Made by a program: the position numbers and the translations under genes. Positions 1 to 7,997 of a stretch of DNA of 64,000 nt are shown piece by piece. The notes beneath the pieces were generated by a model, which saw nothing but the letters and a program-made list of their open reading frames with translations, did no database searches and was not told the DNA's origin. This DNA is from Tersicoccus mangrovi (GTDB taxonomy: Bacteria; Actinomycetota; Actinomycetes; Actinomycetales; Micrococcaceae). Where the stretch lies: contig NZ_JBAJMW010000003.1 of NCBI RefSeq assembly GCF_036881825.1, forward strand, positions 432,347 through 496,346, read 5' to 3'. Positions within the stretch are counted from its first letter, which is position 1; each line of letters begins with the position of its first letter.

Positions 1-2
1 CG

Positions 3-2825
3 TTCGACGCGGACCAGCACCGCTGGTTCTCCCAGTTCCCGGGCCTGCACCGCGCCACCGGCGTCGGCTACTTCGGGCAGAACGACTCGTGGCTCTACCT
101 CGACGACTTCGCCAACCCCCTGCTGTGGCAGCTGCTCGACGAGGCCGAGCGGCTCGGCATCGCCATGGTCTCCTCCTCGAAGGACCTCACGGTGCGCATC
201 GGCCGGCGTGCCCGGATCAGCCTCGACGCGGAACGCATCGAGCCCAGCGAGGACGGAGAGCGGGACGGCGCGGAGATCGCCACCGCGTCCGAACCCGACA
301 GCAAGGAACCAGCCGAGGAAACCGAGCGGCACGGCGACGTCCGGGTGGTCCCCGTGCTCGAGGTGGACGGCATCGCCTCGAGCCTGGCCGGGGTCAGCAC
401 CATCGCCGACCACGGCATCTACGTGCGCCGCGACCTGGCGAACCCGCAGGGAGCCGGCGGCGCGTCGGGGGCGACCGGCGAGATCCTCCTCGCCCCGCTG
501 GAGGAACGGCTCGGCGCCACCCAGAAGGAGCTGCTCACCCAGCCCGCGGGCGTGAGGATCCCGGCCGCCGACGCCGACGAGTTCGTCCGCGACGTCTATC
601 CGGCCCTGGCCGACCGGATCCTTGTCACCAGCACGGACGGCTCCGTGCCGCTGCCCGTCCCCGAACCGCCGACGCTCGTCGTCGAGGTCGAGTACGCCGA
701 CGGGCCGACCGTGCAGACCCGCTGGCACTGGGAGTACGTGCACGGCGCCCGCATCACCCGCCGCCCGCTGCGCCGGTCGCCCGGGGCGCCCGGGCACCGG
801 GATCGCGACGCGGAGGACGCCGTGCTGGCCCGCACCGCGGGCGCGCTGGCCGACCCGGAGGCCGAGTCAAACGCCGCACCCGTGACCGTCGCCGATCGCA
901 CCCTGCACGACATCGACGCCGCGGAGTTCGTCGAGCACACGCTGCCCCGGCTGGTCGACGTCGACGGCGTCGAGGTGCACGACCTCGGCACCCGGCCGGA
1001 TTTCCGCGAACTGGACGAGACGCCGCGGTTGGTGGTCAGCACGGTCGACTCGACCGAGCGGGACTGGTTCGACCTCGGCCTGATGGTGCGCATCGCCGGT
1101 CACGAGATCCCCTTCCGGGCGATCTTCGAGGCGCTGAGCGCGGGCAAGACCAAGGTCATGCTGGTCGACAAGAGCTACTTCTCGATCGACCGCCCGGAGT
1201 TCCACCGGTTGCGCGATCTCATCGACGACGCGCGGGAGCTGCGCGAGTGGGAGACCGGCCCACGGATCAGCCGGTTCCAGGCCGGGCTGTGGGAGGAGCT
1301 GGAGGAGCTGGCGTGGGAGACCCACGAATCGGCCGCCTGGTCCCGGACCGTCGCCGGCCTGCTCGACGTCGACGCCGTGCCGGCCCCCGCCCTGCCGGCC
1401 GGCCTGGACGCGGACCTGCGCCCGTACCAGCGGGACGGCTTCACCTGGCTGACGTTCCTGTACGAGCACGGCCTCGGCGGCGTGCTGGCCGACGACATGG
1501 GGCTCGGCAAGACGCTGCAGACCCTGGCGCTCGTCGCCCACGCCCGAGAGCACCCCGGTGCCGGCGCCGGCACCGACACGGAGCGCCGGGCGCCGTTCCT
1601 CGTCGTCGCGCCGACCTCCGTCGTGCACAACTGGGTGGCCGAGGCCGCCCGCTTCACGCCCGGGCTGACCGTCCGCGCCCTGACCCGGACCGAGGGGAAG
1701 GCGGCCGGGTCGCTCGCGGAGGCCGTGGACGGGGCCGACGTCGTCGTCACCTCCTACGCGCTGCTGCGTCTGGACGAGCGGGCGTACCAGAAGCGGGAGT
1801 GGGCCGGCCTGATCCTCGACGAGGCGCAGTTCGTCAAAAACCGCACGGCCCGAGTGCACCAGGCCGCGCGGGACCTCGCTGCGCCGTTCAAGCTGGCCAT
1901 CACGGGCACCCCGATGGAGAACAACCTGATGGAGCTGTGGTCGATGTTCGCCATCGCCGCGCCCGGGCTGTTCCCCACCTCCCGCGTGTTCACCGAGGAC
2001 TACGTCAAGCCGATCGAGCGGAACGCGGACACCCGGATGCTGGCCCGCCTGCGGACCCGGGTGCGGCCCCTGATGATGCGCCGCACCAAGGAGATGGTGG
2101 CCCGCGACCTGCCGGAGAAGCAGGAGCAGACGCTCGAGGTGGAGCTGGACGAGGCGCACCGGCGGATCTACGAGACGCAGCTGCAGCGGGAGCGGCAGAA
2201 GATCCTCGGCCTGCTGGACGACCTGGACCGACAGCGGTTCATCGTCTTCCGGTCGCTGACGCTGCTGCGGATGCTGTCCCTGGACGCGGCACTGGTCGAC
2301 GAGGAGCACGAGGGTGTGCCCTCGGCCAAGCTGGACGCGCTGATGGAGAAGCTCGACGACGTGCTCGCCGAGGGGCACCGGGCGCTCGTGTTCAGCCAGT
2401 TCACGTCGTTCCTCGGCCGGGCCGCGGACCGGCTCGACGAGGCCGGCATCCGGTACGCGTACCTGGACGGGTCGACGACGAAGCGCGGCGAGGTGGTCGA
2501 CTCCTTCAAACAGGGCGACGCCGGGGTGTTCCTCATCAGCCTCAAGGCCGGCGGCTTCGGCCTGAACCTGACCGAGGCGGACTACGTGTTCCTGCTGGAC
2601 CCGTGGTGGAACCCCGCCGCGGAGGAGCAGGCGATCGACCGCACGCATCGCATCGGGCAGACCCGCAATGTCATGGTCTACCGGCTCGTCTCCTCCGACA
2701 CCATCGAGGAGAAGGTGATGGCTCTGAAGGAGCAGAAGGCCGCGCTGTTCGCCTCGGTGATCGACGACGAGAACGCGTTCTCCTCCGCCGTCACCGCCGA
2801 GGACATCCGGTCCCTGCTGGCGTAG
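3..2825 (+). CDS. SNF2-family DEAD/DEAH-like helicase, 5' end outside window
   Basis: The reading frame is open from the first full codon of the window, so the N-terminus is missing; about 940 residues are visible. The C-terminal half is a complete SNF2/Rad54-type ATPase. It has DDMGLGKT (Walker A, codons at 1491-1514), ILDEAQ (motif II, near 1812-1829), ITGTPMENN (motif III), and a C-terminal RecA lobe ending in HRIGQTRNVMVYRL (motif VI, near 2645). The N-terminal part carries no motif I can name, as in bacterial SNF2 helicases with long SWIM/SNF2-associated N-domains. Family role: ATP-driven remodelling of protein-DNA complexes or repair; the exact job is unknown. The stop is 406 bases before the bacteriocin gene, and no functional link between them is apparent. 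Confidence 0.93.
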   Translation, partial: FDADQHRWFSQFPGLHRATGVGYFGQNDSWLYLDDFANPLLWQLLDEAERLGIAMVSSSKDLTVRIGRRARISLDAERIEPSEDGERDGAEIATASEPDSKEPAEETERHGDVRVVPVLEVDGIASSLAGVSTIADHGIYVRRDLANPQGAGGASGATGEILLAPLEERLGATQKELLTQPAGVRIPAADADEFVRDVYPALADRILVTSTDGSVPLPVPEPPTLVVEVEYADGPTVQTRWHWEYVHGARITRRPLRRSPGAPGHRDRDAEDAVLARTAGALADPEAESNAAPVTVADRTLHDIDAAEFVEHTLPRLVDVDGVEVHDLGTRPDFRELDETPRLVVSTVDSTERDWFDLGLMVRIAGHEIPFRAIFEALSAGKTKVMLVDKSYFSIDRPEFHRLRDLIDDARELREWETGPRISRFQAGLWEELEELAWETHESAAWSRTVAGLLDVDAVPAPALPAGLDADLRPYQRDGFTWLTFLYEHGLGGVLADDMGLGKTLQTLALVAHAREHPGAGAGTDTERRAPFLVVAPTSVVHNWVAEAARFTPGLTVRALTRTEGKAAGSLAEAVDGADVVVTSYALLRLDERAYQKREWAGLILDEAQFVKNRTARVHQAARDLAAPFKLAITGTPMENNLMELWSMFAIAAPGLFPTSRVFTEDYVKPIERNADTRMLARLRTRVRPLMMRRTKEMVARDLPEKQEQTLEVELDEAHRRIYETQLQRERQKILGLLDDLDRQRFIVFRSLTLLRMLSLDAALVDEEHEGVPSAKLDALMEKLDDVLAEGHRALVFSQFTSFLGRAADRLDEAGIRYAYLDGSTTKRGEVVDSFKQGDAGVFLISLKAGGFGLNLTEADYVFLLDPWWNPAAEEQAIDRTHRIGQTRNVMVYRLVSSDTIEEKVMALKEQKAALFASVIDDENAFSSAVTAEDIRSLLA

Positions 2826-3231
2826 GTGCTGTCCGGTCGGGGTCCGCGTTCGCTGCGGGCCAGTTCCGTCGACCACCGTCAAGCGGGCCGGCATCCGTGT
2901 CTCCCAAACGTTTCAGAATCCAACTCGGGCACGTTCTGACCCAGTCTGCCACTGGACATGCATTCTGACCTGCTGATTGGGGATTTTCGCCGGCGTCTGA
3001 GGCAACGTGTCAAAACCGGTCGTTCAAAAACCGCCAACTGCCACGACGAGGGAGTCACCCGGAGGCCGATTATCGCATCCACCACGACAAACACTAGAGG
3101 GAAGCCCCTTGTGTTTCCGCTGAATACTGCACGTTGATGGGTGCCCAAGAAAAATCTTGCCGAAGGCAGTGGCCCTCTCCTCGAACCCGGGTTATCTCTT
3201 GTCCGTCATGTTCATCACTCGAAGGGGCACC
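2826..3231. other. Intergenic region before the bacteriocin operon
   Basis: About 400 bases without a gene. Its AT content rises clearly after 3060, next to GC-rich SNF2 DNA. It must hold the promoter of the bacteriocin cassette, but I see no convincing -35/-10 pair. An in-frame start at 3157 would extend the bacteriocin gene by 25 codons, but it would place a non-hydrophobic stretch before the signal peptide and has no ribosome binding site. Confidence 0.5.
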
Positions 3232-3531
3232 ATGTTGAAGATTAAGAAAGTGGCGGCAGTGGTAACACTTGCGGCCACCATCGGTCTCACGGGTGCTGCG
3301 GCCGCGAATGCGGACGTTCAATACCCGGTCCAGGGCGGGAAATGGGAGTACGGCTTCTGGGACGCCTACGCCCGTTCGTACTACGATCACGGCACTCGGT
3401 GCCACGGATCGACCGCACAGAACGACTGGGGAACGAGCCGCAGCATCGACACGGCCGCCGGACACCGAGCCGCGGCGGAGGTCTTCGGTACGATCTTCAC
3501 GCACAATAAGTACTACTACCGAGTCTGCTGA
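3232..3531 (+). CDS. Lactococcin 972-family bacteriocin precursor
   Basis: A 99-residue secreted peptide. Residues 1-27 are a Sec signal peptide: basic MLKIKK, a hydrophobic core, and the ANA|D cleavage motif. This leaves a 72-residue mature peptide. The mature part has the lactococcin-972 pattern: GGKWEYG near its start, a SYYDHG...HGS block, a central AAGHRAAAE stretch and a tyrosine-rich end (KYYYRVC). Founder lactococcin 972 (66 residues, from memory) shares this layout and blocks septum formation by binding lipid II. Unlike my recollection of the founder, this peptide has two cysteines (C57 and terminal C99) that could form a disulfide. I chose the ATG at 3232 because GAAGGGG precedes it and the signal peptide starts there. 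The two downstream genes are the standard partners of this family, which raises confidence. Confidence 0.85.
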   Translation: MLKIKKVAAVVTLAATIGLTGAAAANADVQYPVQGGKWEYGFWDAYARSYYDHGTRCHGSTAQNDWGTSRSIDTAAGHRAAAEVFGTIFTHNKYYYRVC

Positions 3532-3610
3532 GCCGATCATCGTTCGGCTGCTGGCTCGCTGCGTCGCCACGTCGGGTCAGCAGCCGAACCGAGATCGATT
3601 AGGAGGCTGA

Positions 3611-5554
3611 ATGCTCGCCTGGATCCTTCGTTCAGGGGCCTTCGCAGTTGTCATTCTCGTGTCACTGTTGGCCGGATTGCAACTGCAAGAGACGCAACGG
3701 ACGTTTCCGCTGGGCACGGATGAAACGCTTACACTGAGTTTCAATTCATCGTCGATCAGTAAGGCCCAAGCGATCGATGGAATGAACCGGATCGCAACCG
3801 ATCACGCTCTGACTCTGGTCAAGAAGAACGCTGATCGAGACGACTTCCTCCACGGCCTTTCGTTGTACCAGTTCGGCGACAGGGCTCCCGCCGAGCCAGC
3901 TAACATCGACTGGTTCGATTCGTCGATGCATGGCCAGCTGTTCAGCAGTTCCCAGATAGCCCAGACCAGTCTGGACGGCAGTTACGCTGTCGTTGGGCCC
4001 GAAGCCGGGGTCTCGGCGCTGCAGTCATTTCTCGCCGACTCAGGGGTGCAGGTCGACGCCACCCGCGCCGGCTGGCTCGATACCGCAGCGGCGCTGGTCG
4101 TCGGCAAGGGTGCCGGCCTCGCTCTGGTCAGCGGTCTCGTCCTGATGACCACCGTGGTGATGGCTTGGTCGGCCCTGCACTCGCGCGCTCGTGCTCTACA
4201 CATCCTGGCCGGAGTCAGCACTCCTCGCATTCTGCGGACCGAGCTCCGCTCTCTTGCCGGTCTGCTTGTCATTCCGGCGTTGGCCGGCATCGCGGCGGCA
4301 GGCGTCTATGTCTTCTTCAGCCGCGGGGGATCGGCTGTGACCGATTACTTCAGGACCCTAACCCCATGGTTGGCAGGGTTGGTCGCCGTCCTGGTCATCG
4401 GGTCGGTCGTGGTTACCGCGTTGAGCTGGCCGTCCGTGGACACCATCGCTCACCGACGACCACCCGCGCGCGCCTACCGCGTCTTCAGCGAGGTCCTCAA
4501 GGTCGCTGCATTGGTCCTGGTCGTAGCGAGTCTGCCCCCATTGGTGAGCGCCATCAGCGCAGCAACCAACGCCACCGCCGACAATGCCCGGTGGAGCAAC
4601 CTCGGCAACGAAGTCGGCCTGCGGATGACAAACATCTCCGACGAGGAACGCCTCGCCGCCGTTCTGCCTCGGTTCGTCACGCTGACCCGTGATCTTGACG
4701 AACGGCACGACGTTGCCGTCTCGTACGCGTTCGACCCTGCCACCGTTCAGGCCGGGCAGTACGACGATGTAGTCCTGGTCAATCCGCGGTACCTGGAGTT
4801 GCAGCACGTCACTGCACTGTCCCCCGTGGAGGCCGGAGATCTGCCTGCGGTCACCCGCAGTGACCTAAAGGCGAACATGCCGTTGTGGACCAAGGGCACC
4901 GCTGCAGCGGCCGATCCGCTCTCCGCAGCCTCATACGCGACGATCCGGCCTGGCACCGGTCCCGTCCAGGCCCTCTCACCCAATGCCGGCCGAAGCGTGA
5001 CGCTCGATCGACCTCTGTTCGTGATCGTCAACCGGCCCGCCGACGTGTTCGGCGGCAGCTTCCTGCTCTCCCTGATGTCCACATCCAACCTGATCTTCTC
5101 CTCCGACAGCCAACTCACAAGTCAGCTCACCGACCACCAGCTGGACGGGTACGTCCTGTCGATCGACCGGGTGTCCGACACCGGTCTGTATCAGAGCCAG
5201 ATCGACAACCAGGACGCCGCGTTGCGGACGATCTCCATCGTGCTGTTGAGCGGCTCCTTGATCATCAGCGCCATGCTCTCCGCCCTGGTTTACGCACTCA
5301 GCCGGGCGCGACCGATCTTCGCGCTCCGGACCTCGGGCTCCTCGTGGCCACGACTGTTGCGGGAACGGCTGCTCATCGACATCGCCACCGGCACCGGCCT
5401 GACCCTGATCGCAGCCTTCCTGCTCGGCGTCGACCGAGCCTCTCATGCCTCCGTGTTGCTCATCGTCCCGGTGGCGTACGCAGCACTGACCGTGACGCTC
5501 CACTGCCTGGCGGCCCGGTCCGTCTTCGGCCGGACCCTCACTCGCTCCACCTGA
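3611..5554 (+). CDS. Bacteriocin-associated integral membrane protein (DUF1430-like, lactococcin 972 immunity/export partner)
   Basis: 647 residues with a strong AGGAGG site directly before the ATG. Layout: one N-terminal membrane segment (about 5-25), an external domain of about 130 residues, four membrane segments (about 160-190, 210-235, 250-275, 293-320), a second external domain of about 210 residues, then three C-terminal segments (about 533-560, 583-607, 610-635). This matches the long multi-pass protein encoded between the lactococcin-972 peptide and the ABC ATPase in known clusters, annotated there as bacteriocin-associated or putative immunity protein. It has FtsX/MacB-like permease architecture and most likely pairs with the downstream ATPase. 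Whether it protects the producer, exports the peptide, or both, cannot be read from sequence. Confidence 0.85.
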   Translation: MLAWILRSGAFAVVILVSLLAGLQLQETQRTFPLGTDETLTLSFNSSSISKAQAIDGMNRIATDHALTLVKKNADRDDFLHGLSLYQFGDRAPAEPANIDWFDSSMHGQLFSSSQIAQTSLDGSYAVVGPEAGVSALQSFLADSGVQVDATRAGWLDTAAALVVGKGAGLALVSGLVLMTTVVMAWSALHSRARALHILAGVSTPRILRTELRSLAGLLVIPALAGIAAAGVYVFFSRGGSAVTDYFRTLTPWLAGLVAVLVIGSVVVTALSWPSVDTIAHRRPPARAYRVFSEVLKVAALVLVVASLPPLVSAISAATNATADNARWSNLGNEVGLRMTNISDEERLAAVLPRFVTLTRDLDERHDVAVSYAFDPATVQAGQYDDVVLVNPRYLELQHVTALSPVEAGDLPAVTRSDLKANMPLWTKGTAAAADPLSAASYATIRPGTGPVQALSPNAGRSVTLDRPLFVIVNRPADVFGGSFLLSLMSTSNLIFSSDSQLTSQLTDHQLDGYVLSIDRVSDTGLYQSQIDNQDAALRTISIVLLSGSLIISAMLSALVYALSRARPIFALRTSGSSWPRLLRERLLIDIATGTGLTLIAAFLLGVDRASHASVLLIVPVAYAALTVTLHCLAARSVFGRTLTRST

Positions 5555-5584
5555 GATCCTGCCCGCGACGATCGAAGGACCCCC

Positions 5585-6238
5585 ATGGACATCACCGCCA
5601 CCAACATCACGCTCCGTCGAGGCGGAAAGATCCTGTGTGAGGGACTGGACCTGCACGCGTCGGCCGGTGAACTCACCGCCGTGATCGGGGCGAGCGGGTC
5701 GGGAAAGACGACACTGCTCAACTGCCTTGCGCTCCTCGAGCGCGTCAACGAAGGTCAGCTTCGAATCGGAGGCCGGGACATGACCACCGTGCCCGAGAGC
5801 GCACGTCGCCGATTCTGGCGCGACAGCGCAGCCTTCATCTTCCAGGACTACGGCCTGATCGATGCCGAAACCGTCGCCTACAACGTGATGATGTCGACAC
5901 CACCCCTATTCCGTCGACGTGCTCTGACCAACCCTGCTGTGAACGAGGCCCTCTCCTCGGTCCGGCTCGAGGGGCGCGGAGGAGAGAAGGTCGCCACCCT
6001 CAGCGGCGGCGAGAAGCAGCGCGTCGGCCTCGCCCGTGCGATGTACAAGAACGCCGCCATCATCTTCGCCGACGAACCGACCGCCTCCCTCGACCACGAG
6101 AACCGGGACCTAGTCATCGAGCTTCTACGCCAAGCCGCCGCCCGCGGTGCCACCATCGTCCTCGCCACCCACGACGACGCCGCTATAACCGCTGCCGACC
6201 ACCGACTTCATCTCGGAACCCACCCAGCCACCGTCTAA
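5585..6238 (+). CDS. Bacteriocin ABC transporter ATP-binding protein (lactococcin 972 group)
   Basis: 217-residue LolD/MacB-type ATPase. It shows Walker A GASGSGKTT, the Q-loop in FIFQDYGLID, the signature LSGGEKQRVGLARA, Walker B IIFADEPTASLD and a switch histidine in LATHDD. It lies 30 bases after the membrane protein gene, so one transcript is likely. It probably energises that membrane protein to export the peptide or pump it away from the membrane. Shortly after the stop the sequence passes into recombinase-associated DNA, so the cassette sits at the edge of a mobile region. A small TCTAAG/CTTAGA dyad (6234-6248) overlaps the stop and could be a weak terminator. Confidence 0.92.
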   Translation: MDITATNITLRRGGKILCEGLDLHASAGELTAVIGASGSGKTTLLNCLALLERVNEGQLRIGGRDMTTVPESARRRFWRDSAAFIFQDYGLIDAETVAYNVMMSTPPLFRRRALTNPAVNEALSSVRLEGRGGEKVATLSGGEKQRVGLARAMYKNAAIIFADEPTASLDHENRDLVIELLRQAAARGATIVLATHDDAAITAADHRLHLGTHPATV

Positions 6239-6323
6239 GTCGCTTAGAGCACCGCGGCGCCCGATAGATGAACGTCTAACGCACACTCCCCCACTCCCTG
6301 GCTTCGCCGTGTGGCTGCTGGGT

Positions 6324-6421
6324 TCCGAGGTGCACGATAGACCCGCCCGGTGAAATGCCCGATGAGGGGGCCCTTTCTGCAACACTGGCCCCGCGAAGAT
6401 CGGATACGCCCGCGTCTCGAC
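6324..6421 (+). repeat. Direct repeat copy A: recombinase upstream/head region
   Basis: Shares with 12451-12535 a 19-base identical block (tccgaggtgcacgatagac), a GATGAGGGGG-C-TTTCTGCAAC block and the start of a serine recombinase (ATCGGATACGCCCG, then CGTCTCGAC). Copy A has about 12 extra bases between the first two blocks. The two copies are in the same orientation, about 6.1 kb apart, and bracket the accessory island. This could be a res-like site plus the recombinase 5' end. Confidence 0.75.
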
Positions 6422-6977
6422 CGCCGGTCAGGACCTCACCGCCCAACGCGAGCAGCTCGTCGCCCTCGGCGTGGACGAGGATCGCATCCACGTCGACCAC
6501 GGGCTCACCGGCACCAACCGGGCGTGGCCTGGCCTGGAGACTGCTCTCGCCGCCGTCCGCTCGGGTGACGTCCTGGTCGTGACCAAGCTCGACCGTCTCG
6601 CCCGCTCCGTGCCCGACGCCCGCGCGATCGCCGACCAGCTCGTCGAGCGCGGCGCGGCCCTCAGCCTCGGTGGCAGCGTCTACGACCCGCACGACCCCGT
6701 CGGCCGGCTGCTGTTCAACGTGCTCGGCATGGTCGCCGAGTTCGAGGCCGACCTCATCCGGATGCGCACCCGCGAAGGCATGGCGGTCGCCAAAACCCGC
6801 GGCCGGCTCAAGGGGCGAGCCCCCAGCCTCTCCCCCAGCCGCCGGCGGCACCTGCTCACCCTCGTCGACGCCGGCGAGCACACCCACACCGAGCTCGCCG
6901 AACTCTTCCAGGTCTCCCGGGCCACGGTGTACCGGGAGATCCAACGGCGAAAGGGGAACATCGCCACCACCCGGTGA
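6396..6977 (+). pseudogene. Serine recombinase (resolvase/invertase family) lacking a start codon
   Basis: The frame from 6396 encodes a typical small resolvase: KIGYARVSTAGQD with the catalytic serine, then LVVTKLDRLARS, the GGSVYDPHDPVGRLLFNVLGMVAEFEADLIR helix region in consecutive parts, and a C-terminal helix-turn-helix (ELAELFQVSRATVYREI). The codon before AAG is GCG where copy B at 12507 has GTG. An in-frame TGA sits at 6363, and no ATG, GTG or TTG lies between. The next in-frame start is the GTG at 6471, which would remove the catalytic serine and leave 168 residues. It is therefore probably inactive unless a non-standard start is used. Confidence 0.8.
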
Positions 6978-7044
6978 TCGGTCGACCCGCCCGGACCCTC
7001 AGTGCCGGGAGCCGCAAGCCACTACCGCGATCTTGTTCCGATGT

Positions 7045-7072
7045 ATATAGTTACAGGCGTGGGTACCTATAT
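7045..7072. promoter_or_regulatory. Dyad operator candidate for the PadR-like regulator
   Basis: Arms ATATAGTTAC (7045-7054) and GTACCTATAT (7063-7072) match at 9 of 10 positions around an 8-base spacer. The right arm overlaps the chosen start codon at 7071. It is AT-rich against a GC-rich background, as expected for an autoregulatory PadR site and promoter. No strong ribosome site precedes 7071, so the mRNA may be leaderless or nearly so. Confidence 0.5.
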
Positions 7073-7355
7073 GCGTCTGACACCGGCGCTGCGGTCTGTG
7101 CTGGGCAGCCTGCTGGAAACCGAGGGTGAAACCTGGGGTCTGCTGCTGGCATCACAAACAGGACGCCCCACCGGCACGATCTATCCCCTACTCGAGCGTC
7201 TCGAGCGAGCCGGTTTCGTCTGCTCGCGGTGGGACGACGACCAGACTCGTCCCGGCCCGAGGCGACGGCTCTACAGCCTTTTGCCCGCAGGCAGACAGTG
7301 GGCTGTCGCCAAGCTCGGCGATCATTCCTCCACCTACCAACAGGAGCCCCGATGA
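7071..7355 (+). CDS. PadR-family transcriptional regulator
   Basis: 94-residue winged-helix protein. The recognition region GLLLASQTGRPTGTIYPLLERLERAGFV, in consecutive pieces, is the PadR signature (xGTIYPLLxRLExxG), followed by a wing with RRRLYSLLPAGR. The start at 7071 (MRLTPALRSVLGSL) fits the usual family N-terminus. A start at 7041 would lie inside the dyad operator and add an unusual leader. The TGA overlaps the ATG of the next gene by four bases, the common pairing of PadR with a membrane protein whose N-terminus it controls or senses. It likely represses its own operon. Confidence 0.85.
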   Translation: MRLTPALRSVLGSLLETEGETWGLLLASQTGRPTGTIYPLLERLERAGFVCSRWDDDQTRPGPRRRLYSLLPAGRQWAVAKLGDHSSTYQQEPR

Positions 7356-7930
7356 CTAATGCCGACCGTCGCCTTGATCGTGCCGTGCGGATGCTGCCTC
7401 CTGCGGACCGGGAGCGGTATGTCGAGGAGTGGCGCGCCGACCTTGGCGCGGCCGCTGAGGGTGATCGGGCATTGACCAGCCGTGGGGCTCTGCGCATGGC
7501 CACGCACCTGCGGCTTCGGCAAGGTGGCCGCGCTCTTCTCGGACAGCTCGGCGTTCCGGCTGCGGTCTTCGCGTGGGCTGTCGCCACCGCGATCGGCGTC
7601 GCGGCGTTCATTTTCGGCGGTGTCGTTCTGGTGCTCGGTTTGATCGTCTTCGGCGCCGTCATCGTCCTTCTATCGACGGCCGGTGTCCGCACCCATTGGA
7701 GTCATTACCTCCTCCTTGCGTCCCTGGTCATTGGCACCGCAGCTGCCACCTTCGCCTGGTGGACGGTAGGACTGGCCATCGACGCTGACGACGCCTTTAC
7801 CGACCCTCCCGCGGTCACAGACTGGACCGGGACCGCCATTGTCGTATTCCTTGCCGCCGGTCTCGGCGTACTGATCTCAGCGGTGATCGCCGTCGTGGCC
7901 GAGAACCGCCGCCGCTCAACCAGCAACTGA
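7352..7930 (+). CDS. PadR-associated membrane protein (permease-prefix/HAAS-like N-terminus)
   Basis: 192 residues; the start ATG overlaps the padR stop (ATGA). The N-terminal 60 residues are soluble and helical (RLLPP-type segment RMLPPADRERYVEEWRADL), resembling the HAAS/permease-prefix domain often encoded next to PadR regulators. Four membrane segments follow (about 70-90, 92-112, 122-142, 165-188) with a short basic tail. No enzymatic motif is visible. Function unknown; by context it is a membrane partner under PadR control. Confidence 0.7.
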   Translation: MTNADRRLDRAVRMLPPADRERYVEEWRADLGAAAEGDRALTSRGALRMATHLRLRQGGRALLGQLGVPAAVFAWAVATAIGVAAFIFGGVVLVLGLIVFGAVIVLLSTAGVRTHWSHYLLLASLVIGTAAATFAWWTVGLAIDADDAFTDPPAVTDWTGTAIVVFLAAGLGVLISAVIAVVAENRRRSTSN

Positions 7931-7940
7931 CCCTGAAAGC

Positions 7941-7977
7941 CATGAGAGACCCCGGGCCTCGCCTGGGGTCTCTCATG
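7941..7977. terminator. Bidirectional dyad terminator
   Basis: Perfect 13-bp stem CATGAGAGACCCC / GGGGTCTCTCATG with an 11-base loop, between two convergent genes. There is no U-run, as is usual for actinobacterial hairpins. Confidence 0.85.
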
Positions 7978-7997
7978 TAGCGGCCTATCCGGTTCAA

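Noticed and set aside
89..2968. A 959-codon alternative frame over the helicase
   Set aside because: The frame starting before position 165 and reading through from the window edge carries all SNF2 motifs.
7229..7351. Longer start for the PadR-associated membrane protein
   Set aside because: It would lie inside padR. The ATG at 7352 overlaps the padR stop and has CAGGAGC before it.
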